From: an uncultured Gammaproteobacteria bacterium | Lineage (GTDB): Bacteria > Pseudomonadota > Gammaproteobacteria > Pseudomonadales > Pseudohongiellaceae | DNA: 6,237 nucleotides | Reading direction: 5' to 3' | NCBI GenBank assembly: GCA_903889815.1 | Contig: CAISYX010000292.1 | Span: 1 to 6,237 of the forward strand | Part shown: positions 1-4,426 of the stretch, one piece after another | Numbering within the stretch: position 1 is the first letter of the stretch | Layout of the letters: the number at the start of each line of letters is the position of its first letter | Made by a program: the position numbers and the translations under genes | Notes under the pieces: model-generated | What the model saw: only the letters and a program-made list of their open reading frames with translations | What the model was told of the DNA's origin: nothing | Databases searched by the model: none

Positions 1-98
1 CCGCAGGTCAGCCGCAGAACGGCGCCGCCGCCCGCCGGGGCCGGGATCGAAATCCAAAGTTCGCGAGCAGGCGTTCGCGGGCAAGCCCGCTCCTACAA
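1..98. repeat. Right-hand part of a composite repeat, second copy
   Basis: This stretch shares ordered blocks with 4292-4389. A 17-base block (GGTCAGCCGCAGAACGG) at 6-22 is identical to 4292-4308. A GC-rich near-palindrome at 34-44 (GCCGGGGCCGG) matches 4320-4330 with one difference and lies exactly 28 bases from the 17-base block in both copies. A GAAA follows at 49-52 (4334-4337 in the other copy), then a REP at 74-98 (4365-4389). The left half of this copy would lie before base 1. The shared order and spacing indicate common descent. The function is unknown. Confidence 0.6.
60..98 (-). repeat. REP-like palindrome preceded by a truncated REP
   Basis: The complete copy (74-98) has a 5-bp stem GCGGG/CCCGC (77-81 with 86-90) around CAAG, followed by the tail TCCTACAA. 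This is the typical shape and sequence of Pseudomonas REP elements. Directly before it, TTCGCGAGCAGG (60-71) matches one end of the variant REP at 3110-3135, so two REP units appear to be joined. It lies 13 bases past the DUF1326 stop. It could fold in that gene's 3' UTR, but it lacks the T-run of a classical terminator. Confidence 0.75.
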
Positions 99-111
99 AA
101 TCAGAGGGAAA

Positions 112-696
112 TCAGCCGCTGACGCGCATCACACTCGTGAAGCCGTTCGTCCCCGCATATTCCCACGTCGCATCCGTGCTGCTGTGCCGGTGGTTCACCG
201 ACATGAACTGCACGTACTCGTGATAGGCCGGGTTCGGCAGCCCGTTCACGACGATTTTCTCTCCCCCCAGTCCCGCCATCAGTTTCATCTCCACTGTGGA
301 CTCAGGCACCGTGAACCGGATCCTGTCCGTGCCCCGCTCCACCGTGAACGGCACACGGTGCTTGCTGCGGGACAGGCGGTCAAAGCCGGCGAAAATCACC
401 GGGAACATCTTGTCGAAGGTTTCCTGCTGAGCAGGGGTCATGGACTCGTCGATGTGAATGCGCGTCCAGTTGCCCATCAGGAAGGTCACCATGAAGCGGA
501 TGCCGGTGAGGTCAGCCCCTTCAAAGTGCCCGGAGCGGATCTCGATCAGGCGGTTGCCGTCACAACGCAGCTCGGTGGGCAGCCCGTAATTGCAGGGGCA
601 GGGAATCTCGCAGCTGCAGCACTCTGCCAGGTCGGCGATCATGCTGAAGCGCTCGCTGGCGCCAAAGCTCAGGGAAGTCACTCCAGAGAGGGCCAT
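112..696 (-). CDS. DUF1326 domain protein with Cys-rich metal-site-like motif
   Basis: This 194-residue protein fits the DUF1326 family, which has no settled biochemical role. The hallmark is the N-terminal cluster CCSCEIPCPC (Cys 26, 27, 29, 33 and 35), with another Cys at 45. It is followed by the family-type segment GHFEGADLTGI and GNWTRIHIDE (about 57-84). Such a CxCxxxCxC arrangement would suit a soft metal such as copper, but that is inference. It is the second gene after the multicopper oxidase, with no terminator seen between them, so co-transcription is likely. The ATG used here has no convincing Shine-Dalgarno. The residues before the Cys cluster (MALSGVTSLSFGA) look like the later part of a signal peptide whose Tat start lies upstream, one base out of frame (see 697-734). 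As written the product would be cytoplasmic or poorly translated; with the frame restored it would be about 207 residues and exported. Confidence 0.85.
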   Translation of the reverse strand: MALSGVTSLSFGASERFSMIADLAECCSCEIPCPCNYGLPTELRCDGNRLIEIRSGHFEGADLTGIRFMVTFLMGNWTRIHIDESMTPAQQETFDKMFPVIFAGFDRLSRSKHRVPFTVERGTDRIRFTVPESTVEMKLMAGLGGEKIVVNGLPNPAYHEYVQFMSVNHRHSSTDATWEYAGTNGFTSVMRVSG

Positions 697-734
697 GCCT
701 GTGAGCAGCCCCCCGTAAATGCACGTCGTTTCAT
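697..734 (-). other. Out-of-frame Tat signal start of the DUF1326 gene
   Basis: An ATG at 734-732 has a good Shine-Dalgarno (AAGGA, plus-strand 744-748, 9-base spacer). It encodes MKRRAFTGG and then runs out of frame at a run of six G (minus strand; C709-C714 on the plus strand). In the present frame it stops 18 codons in. One more G would give MKRRAFTGGLLTG joined directly to MALSGVTSLSFGA, a textbook twin-arginine signal peptide with RRxF and a hydrophobic stretch. This could be a one-base sequencing or assembly error in a homopolymer, a real inactivating frameshift, or a slippage or phase-variable switch. The first is the simplest. Confidence 0.75.
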
Positions 735-780
735 GTTCAGTGGTCCTTTTCTTGTTGTGGATTGTGCGTTGCAGTCTGTT

Positions 781-2355
781 TCAGGTTTCAATCAGGAAAT
801 TGTGCATCATGCCCAGGTCTTCGTGCTCGAGGATATGGCAGTGGTAGAGGTAAAGCCCGGCGTGATTCTCGAATTTCATGAGGACCTGCACGCGCTCGCC
901 GGGCAGCACCAGTACCACGTCCTTCAATCCGTAATCGGTGAAGCCACTGGCCAGATGCTGGTGGACATCGCTCTGCGCGCCCTTGCGCGAGCGCCCCAGC
1001 ACGCGGAAGCTGACATTGTGCACGTGCATCGGATGCGCCATCTGCATCATGCCGCCCATCCCCATGCCCATCCCCATCCCCATGCTGACGTCGTTCGCGA
1101 ATTCCCAGACTTCCGTCGTGTCCAGCGTGACGCGATCGCTGTCGGCCACCTCGTCCATCGCACCGTAGCTGCGGCCGTTCAGGCGCGGCGAGCCCATCAT
1201 CATGGAAATTTCCACCCGGCGCGGTGCGGCGGCATTCACAGCCTCGTCCAGCGCCAGCGCCGGGTAGCGACTGAGAGTCGCGGGCAGTGGCAGTGAGTCG
1301 ACGGATGCCGAGGCCGCCACGAACGCCGCAATGGGACGCGCGCCGTCCACCAGCGGCAGGCCCAGCTGCTCTGCCGTGAAATGCTGCAGCGAGGGAGACC
1401 AGGATTCGGCCAGTAGCTGCACCGTGTCACCCGCGCTCAGGCTGGAGAAGTCCATCCACACATCGGCACGCTCGCCGATGCCCAGCGTCAGCGTTGCCTG
1501 CTGCACCGGCTGCTCCAGCAGTCCGCCATCAGAGCCAATCACCGTAAAGGGCGCGCCGTTGCTCCAGCGCAGGTGGTACAGCGTGGCGTTCGAGCCGTTG
1601 AACAGGCGCACGCGCTGCGCCCCGCGGACCACCTCGCGACGGTAGTCCGGCCGGCCGTTGACCAGCACGCGCTCGCCGCTGAAACCCATCATCCAGTTGT
1701 GCCGGGCGTTGCCCAGATACACCAGCTGATTACCGCCATCGAAGCTGCGGTCCTGAATCACCAGGGCCACATCCTGCGCGCCGGCGGGCAATTGTGCCGC
1801 GTCCTCTTCCTCGTCGCTGATCAGCAACAGGCCCAGCATGCCTTGATATACCTGGAAGGACGTGCGCTCGTGAGGATGGGGATGGAACCAGTAGGAGCCG
1901 GCCCGATTGCCCACCTCGAACTCGTAGACGAAACGCTGGCCCGGGTCGATGGCATACATCGGGTGGCCGTCCATACGCTGCACGATGTTCAGACCATGCC
2001 AGTGCACGATGCTCGGTTCCGGCAGAGCATTGTCGAAATGCACCCGCAGCTTCTGGCCACGGCGCACACGGATGACGGGGATATGCCCCGACCCATCCAG
2101 AAACGTCAGCGCATCGGCCGGCCCCTTGAGCACATTGCCGCTGAAGCGCCACACTGCGGTCGGCGCGCCGTCCAGCAGCTGCGCGGTGCCTGTTTCGGCG
2201 CGCAGGGACAACTCGACATCCGGGTCGAAGCCAGGCGTTGCTTCCGCGGGGGGAATGCGCCCATGGCTCATGGCCTGCGCGAGCGCATTGCGGGCGTTGC
2301 CAAGCAGGAGTCCGGCGGCACTCAGGCCCTGAAGAAAATGGCGGCGGTGGATCAT
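781..2355 (-). CDS. Tat-exported multicopper oxidase with Met-Gly copper tract
   Basis: This is a 524-residue three-cupredoxin multicopper oxidase. It oxidises a substrate at a type 1 copper and reduces O2 to water at a trinuclear cluster, in the periplasm. Numbered from this start, all four copper motifs are present: HWHG at 118-121, HPH at 158-160, HPMHVH at 441-446, and HCHILEHEDLGM at 505-516 (type 1 Cys506 and His511, likely axial Met516). The N-terminus MIHRRHFLQG is a Tat signal. Its ATG has GGAG (2362-2365) six bases away, which is why I prefer it to the in-frame TTG at 2400. Residues 425-439 hold eight Met, mostly alternating with Gly, just before the third copper motif. This recalls the Met-rich Cu(I) region of CueO, although placement and form differ. 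Cuprous oxidase in copper tolerance is the likely role; a laccase or bilirubin-oxidase-like role is possible. The DUF1326 gene follows. Confidence 0.93.
   Translation of the reverse strand: MIHRRHFLQGLSAAGLLLGNARNALAQAMSHGRIPPAEATPGFDPDVELSLRAETGTAQLLDGAPTAVWRFSGNVLKGPADALTFLDGSGHIPVIRVRRGQKLRVHFDNALPEPSIVHWHGLNIVQRMDGHPMYAIDPGQRFVYEFEVGNRAGSYWFHPHPHERTSFQVYQGMLGLLLISDEEEDAAQLPAGAQDVALVIQDRSFDGGNQLVYLGNARHNWMMGFSGERVLVNGRPDYRREVVRGAQRVRLFNGSNATLYHLRWSNGAPFTVIGSDGGLLEQPVQQATLTLGIGERADVWMDFSSLSAGDTVQLLAESWSPSLQHFTAEQLGLPLVDGARPIAAFVAASASVDSLPLPATLSRYPALALDEAVNAAAPRRVEISMMMGSPRLNGRSYGAMDEVADSDRVTLDTTEVWEFANDVSMGMGMGMGMGGMMQMAHPMHVHNVSFRVLGRSRKGAQSDVHQHLASGFTDYGLKDVVLVLPGERVQVLMKFENHAGLYLYHCHILEHEDLGMMHNFLIET
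1039..1083 (-). repeat. In-frame ATGGGN hexamer repeat encoding Met-Gly tract
   Basis: The coding strand carries five consecutive ATG-GGN units, then GGC ATG ATG CAG ATG. The resulting stretch has eight Met in fifteen residues, immediately before HPMHVH of the oxidase. Because the repeat unit is six bases, slippage would change the Met-Gly number without shifting the frame. Confidence 0.85.
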
Positions 2356-2425
2356 GCGGGTCTCCGTGCAATGGTCTGCGATGCCTGTCAGAAGGCACAA
2401 CGCCGGGCCGCGGATGCGACGCCGG

Positions 2426-2438
2426 ATTGCAGTGTAAT
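2426..2438. promoter_or_regulatory. Candidate operator/promoter upstream of the oxidase gene
   Basis: ATTGCA-G-TGTAAT is a near-perfect 13-base palindrome (5 of 6 arm pairs) in the 181-base gap before the oxidase. On the minus strand it includes TACACT (2436-2431), a possible -10 box, but I see no good -35 at normal spacing. GATTGCAG (2425-2432) is also repeated in inverted form at 2477-2484 (CTGCAATC). The local sequence around 2440-2475 is richer in A and T than its surroundings. I recognise no CueR or Zur consensus here, so the cognate regulator is unknown. Confidence 0.3.
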
Positions 2439-2521
2439 GGCTTGGAAAACGAAAAACTTGTGCTGAATCAACGAAGCTGCAATCAGGGGGTGCGTGGCAA
2501 CAGTGCCAGGGTGGATTCTTG

Positions 2522-2536
2522 TGTGTGGGAGCGGGG
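2522..2536 (+). repeat. Truncated REP half abutting the zur stop codon
   Basis: TGTGTGGGAGCGGGG matches the outer arm of the REP family found elsewhere in the window (compare 4127-4138), without its partner arm. It directly adjoins the TAG stop of zur at 2537-2539. Either an old insertion or decay has left half a REP at the 3' end of the gene. Confidence 0.5.
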
Positions 2537-3061
2537 CTACAAGGGGCCCTGGCAGTCCCGGCACAGCCCGCTGATTTCGATGGTCTCGTCGTTCACTTTG
2601 AAGCCAATTCTGCGGGCACTGGTGTCGATGCGCGAGGTCAGCTCAGCGTCGTCCAGCTCGGCAACGACGCCGCACTTCTCGCAGATCAGGAACTGTCCCT
2701 GGTGCGTGCGGCCAGGTTCGCCACAACCGATGTAGGAGTTGAGAGACTCCAGTTTGTGCACGAGCCCCGCCTCCTGCAGAAAATCCAGTGCCCGGTACAC
2801 CGTGGGGGGCGCCGGCCGCTCATGGGTCAGGGCCAGCTGTGCCAGCAGATCATAGGCCTTCACAGGCTTGTGGGAGGACCACAGCAGTTCGAACACGGTG
2901 CGACGCAGCGGGGTAAAACGCTCGCCTCGCTCGGCGCAGACTTTCTCGGCTGCTTTCAGCGCATCGGCCACGCAGTGGTGATGATCGTGGTGCTGCGGCG
3001 CGAAGTCCTGCAGTACCACGGCATCGGTGGCGGGCACAAAGACGGTGTTCTTGTCGATCAT
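2537..3061 (-). CDS. zur: Zinc uptake regulator Zur (Fur family)
   Basis: This 174-residue Fur-family repressor is of the Zur type: it binds DNA when loaded with zinc and shuts off zinc uptake genes. PPTVYRALDFL (85-95) is the end of the winged-helix DNA-binding domain and is nearly identical to E. coli Zur. The E. coli regulatory zinc ligands have counterparts at His102, Cys113, His120 and Glu135. The structural zinc site is present as CEKC (127-130) and CRDC (167-170). The N-terminus carries HHDHHHC (24-30), a possible extra metal site of a kind seen in Pseudomonas homologues. The ATG at 3061 has AGGA (3071-3074) nine bases away and is preferred over an in-frame TTG at 3100. No znuABC genes lie in the window. 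The gene stands alone between two intergenic gaps, upstream of the oxidase on the same strand. Confidence 0.92.
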   Translation of the reverse strand: MIDKNTVFVPATDAVVLQDFAPQHHDHHHCVADALKAAEKVCAERGERFTPLRRTVFELLWSSHKPVKAYDLLAQLALTHERPAPPTVYRALDFLQEAGLVHKLESLNSYIGCGEPGRTHQGQFLICEKCGVVAELDDAELTSRIDTSARRIGFKVNDETIEISGLCRDCQGPL

Positions 3062-3108
3062 GGAACGTTGTCCTGAATTGGCTGAGCGGCGATTGGGCAA
3101 GAACGCTT

Positions 3109-3138
3109 ATTGTAGGAGCGAGCCCTGCTCGCGAACAA
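3109..3138 (-). promoter_or_regulatory. Possible zur promoter formed partly by a REP end
   Basis: On the minus strand TACAAT (3114-3109) matches the sigma-70 -10 box at five of six positions. TTGTTC (3138-3133) stands 18 bases away as a weak -35. Initiation near 3102 would give a leader of about 40 bases before the zur ATG. The -10 box overlaps the outer end of the REP at 3110-3135 and the spacer is the REP hairpin. No Zur-type operator is recognisable nearby. Confidence 0.35.
3110..3135 (+). repeat. REP-like palindrome between permease and zur genes
   Basis: This copy has the outer tail TTGTAGGA and a perfect 6-bp stem GCGAGC/GCTCGC (3118-3123 with 3127-3132) around CCT, then GAA. It is a variant of the other copies, with GCGAGC in place of GCGGGC. 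The paired change on both arms keeps the stem intact. It lies in the 91-base gap after the sulfur permease genes. Confidence 0.75.
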
Positions 3139-3152
3139 CTACTGGCTGCACT

Positions 3153-3572
3153 TCAGGCCAGCACCCTCTCCAGGCGCAAGCCAATGAACTGGCCGGCAAT
3201 CATGGCCGCCACGAACAGGAATACGCCGGGCTCCAGAGACGCCAGCCCTGCCAGCGCCGGCCCCGGGCACAGCCCCGCCAGCCCCCAGCCGATGCCGAAC
3301 AGCACGGCGCCGCTGATTAGCGGCATGTCCAGTTCCGTCTTGGTGGGCAGGGAAAATTTCTCGGCAAGCAGCGGATGCGCCTTGCGCGTGATGAGCGGGA
3401 AACCCACCACGGTGACAATGAGGGCGCTGCCCATGACCAGCATGAGCGTGAGGTCCCACTCGCCGGCGACGTCCAGAAAGCCGATGACCCGGGCGGGATT
3501 GACCATCTCGGAGATGGTCAGGCCAAGGCCGAAAATGATGCCGCAAAGCAAGGCTGCGATGGCTGATTTCAT
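3153..3572 (-). CDS. YeeE/YedE-type permease subunit B (DUF6691-like)
   Basis: This 139-residue inner-membrane protein is the second half of a split YeeE/YedE transporter. The family carries sulfur compounds such as thiosulfate or related sulfur species. It has four likely membrane segments (about 4-20, 41-61, 84-103 and 113-133). The family-type N-terminal stretch is FGLGLTISEMVNPARVIGFL, and GLAGLCPGPALAGLA (97-111) contains Cys102, the position of the functional cysteine motif in these proteins. Its start overlaps the stop of the preceding subunit by four bases (ATGA at 3569-3572), which indicates translational coupling. The length is normal for this half-size form. The substrate is not shown by the sequence. 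No ArsR-type or rhodanese partner, often found with such pairs, is visible here. Confidence 0.88.
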   Translation of the reverse strand: MKSAIAALLCGIIFGLGLTISEMVNPARVIGFLDVAGEWDLTLMLVMGSALIVTVVGFPLITRKAHPLLAEKFSLPTKTELDMPLISGAVLFGIGWGLAGLCPGPALAGLASLEPGVFLFVAAMIAGQFIGLRLERVLA

Positions 3573-3991
3573 GACAGGAGATGCCTCGTGACAAAGACAG
3601 TGGCGACGGCGACAAGCATGAAGGTGGCTGTCGAAGCGAACGAGCGGGGGGAGCGGCGCGCAATGCCGCAGACGCCATGACCGGATGTGCAGCCCGACCC
3701 GAGACGGGTGCCCATACCCACCAGCAGCCCGGCGATGATCAGCACGGGGGTGCCGGCCTGCATGTCCATTGGCAGCGGCCCGACGAAGATCTGGTACAGC
3801 ACGGCACCGAGCACCAGCCCGATCACGAAGGCCGCACGCCAGGACAGTCCGTCTGCCTTGTTCCAGGTGATGACGCCGGTCAGGATGCCGGCGATGCCGG
3901 TGATGCGCCCCAGCAGCAACAGCATCAGGACGCTGGAGATGCCGATCAGCGCACCGCCGATCACACCTCCGGCCACATTGGGTTCAATCAT
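3569..3991 (-). CDS. YeeE/YedE-type permease subunit A (sulfur transport)
   Basis: This 140-residue membrane protein is the first half of the split YeeE/YedE permease. Likely membrane segments lie at about 8-27, 29-42, 53-71, 81-97 and 119-137. The diagnostic stretch is GTRLGSGCTSGHGVCGIARR (94-113), with Cys101 and Cys108 in the conserved cysteine motif that handles the sulfur compound in this family. The ATG has GAGG (4001-4004) nine bases upstream. The stop overlaps the next subunit's start, so the two form one operon and probably one complex. Thiosulfate or another reduced sulfur species is the likely cargo, by family knowledge only. A weak promoter can be proposed at 4032-4061; the region beyond it is repeat-filled, separating this operon from the carboxyltransferase gene. 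Confidence 0.9.
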   Translation of the reverse strand: MIEPNVAGGVIGGALIGISSVLMLLLLGRITGIAGILTGVITWNKADGLSWRAAFVIGLVLGAVLYQIFVGPLPMDMQAGTPVLIIAGLLVGMGTRLGSGCTSGHGVCGIARRSPRSFASTATFMLVAVATVFVTRHLLS

Positions 3992-4031
3992 GATGGTGTG
4001 CCTCGGTCAGAACAACAGGATGGATGGCGCT

Positions 4032-4061
4032 ATGATCCCACATCGAGTGTGTGGTTGACAG
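4032..4061 (-). promoter_or_regulatory. Possible promoter of the sulfur permease operon
   Basis: Minus-strand CTGTCA (4061-4056) and GATCAT (4037-4032) are separated by 18 bases, each matching the sigma-70 consensus at four of six positions. The spacer contains an inverted repeat, CCACA and TGTGG (4038-4042 with 4050-4054), which could be an operator. The leader would be roughly 35 bases. Confidence 0.28.
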
Positions 4062-4112
4062 GCCGGCCTCTGTGGGCTGCGCACTACGGTGTGGGAACAA
4101 CACCGCGCCGAA

Positions 4113-4150
4113 GTAGCGAGCCCTGCTGTGGGAGCGGGCCTTGCCCGCGA
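4113..4150 (+). repeat. REP doublet: truncated REP joined to a full REP
   Basis: GTAGCGAGCCCTGC (4113-4126) resembles the core of the variant REP at 3110-3135. It runs straight into a full REP (4127-4150) with a perfect 6-bp stem GCGGGC/GCCCGC (4134-4139 with 4143-4148) around CTT. The match to the inverted REP on the far side of the hairpin element extends beyond the REP itself, to 4157. Confidence 0.75.
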
Positions 4151-4191
4151 GCAGCTTGCAGTGGACTTGATCGCTGGCACCTCACGAGGCA

Positions 4192-4324
4192 CCGGACAGC
4201 CCCTGCCCCGTTCAGCGGCATTAAAGACCCGCACCGAGTGAGCCGGGAGACCGTGGCTCCCGGCGATGCGAGGGCATCCGGGATGGATGCGGGTCAGCCG
4301 CAGAACGGGACAGGGGCTGGCCGG
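4192..4324. repeat. 133-base long-stem hairpin element, possible structured RNA
   Basis: The left arm 4197-4219 pairs with 4297-4319 at 21 of 23 positions. After a bulge (4220-4225 against 4296), 4226-4233 pairs perfectly with 4288-4295. Outside, 4192-4195 pairs with 4321-4324. That is 33 pairs in all. The apical part folds further: an 8-bp hairpin GCCGGGAG/CTCCCGGC (4242-4249 with 4257-4264) and a 5-bp hairpin GATGC/GCATC (4265-4269 with 4274-4278). An alternative hairpin, 4274-4279 with 4285-4290, would compete with the inner stem. The right-arm sequence recurs at 6-22, so this is a repeat family. No T-run follows on either strand. Whether it acts as DNA (mobile element) or as RNA (3' UTR of the carboxyltransferase gene) cannot be told. 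Confidence 0.6.
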
Positions 4325-4358
4325 CGCCGGCTAGAAACTTCAGGAGCTGCTCGACATA

Positions 4359-4389
4359 AAGCTGTTCGCCGGCAAGCCCGCTCCTACAA
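4359..4389 (-). repeat. REP-like palindrome, inverted partner of 4127-4157
   Basis: The REP proper is 4365-4389, with the same tail (CCCGCTCCTACAA) as the copy at 74-98. One stem base is changed (GCCGG against CCCGC), so its own hairpin is weakened. Together with the adjoining AAGCTG it matches the reverse complement of 4127-4157 at 27 positions, with three mismatches and one gap. This gives the composite element an imperfect terminal inverted repeat of about 30 bases. Confidence 0.7.
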
Positions 4390-4397
4390 GTCAGGGC

Positions 4398-4420
4398 AGG
4401 CTCCCACAGCAAGTTTTGCT
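4398..4420. repeat. Degenerate REP piece with small hairpin
   Basis: GGCTCCCACAGC resembles a REP outer arm. It is followed by the small palindrome AGCAA-GTT-TTGCT (4408-4420) and a second CTCCCAC just after. It lies 6 bases past the carboxyltransferase stop. The 5-bp stem without a T-run is too weak to call a terminator. Confidence 0.4.
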
Positions 4421-4426
4421 CCCACC

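Larger units (their letters stand above)
3992..4426. other. Gene-free, repeat-filled interval between two operons
   Basis: No credible gene is seen in these 435 bases. Short open frames across it simply translate REP sequence. It holds a possible permease promoter (4032-4061), a REP doublet (4113-4150), a long hairpin element (4192-4324), an inverted REP (4365-4389) and a degenerate REP piece (4398-4420). Confidence 0.8.

Noticed and set aside
184..1296. A 370-codon open frame on the plus strand
   Set aside because: It is antisense to DUF1326 and the oxidase, both clearly recognisable on the other strand, and its His-rich translation is the mirror of Met codons.
2356..2400. Longer start (TTG at 2400) for the multicopper oxidase
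   Set aside because: It would put 15 residues before a well-formed Tat signal. The ATG at 2355 has GGAG at proper spacing.
3062..3100. Longer start (TTG at 3100) for zur
   Set aside because: The ATG at 3061 has AGGA nine bases upstream, and the extra residues match nothing expected of Zur.
4055..4060. Perfect TTGACA on the plus strand
   Set aside because: No -10 box at 15-19 bases follows, and no plus-strand gene lies downstream.
4192..4324. Integron attC site
   Set aside because: The size and foldback are similar, but the conserved attC core ends (RYYYAAC and GTTRRRY) are not present, and there is no cassette structure around it.
4007..4412. Two short minus-strand open frames (4007-4234 and 4221-4412)
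   Set aside because: They translate REP copies and the hairpin element; there is no ribosome binding site or domain, and no family match that I recognise.
4408..4420. Rho-independent terminator after the carboxyltransferase gene
   Set aside because: The stem is only 5 bp and no T-run follows on the minus strand.
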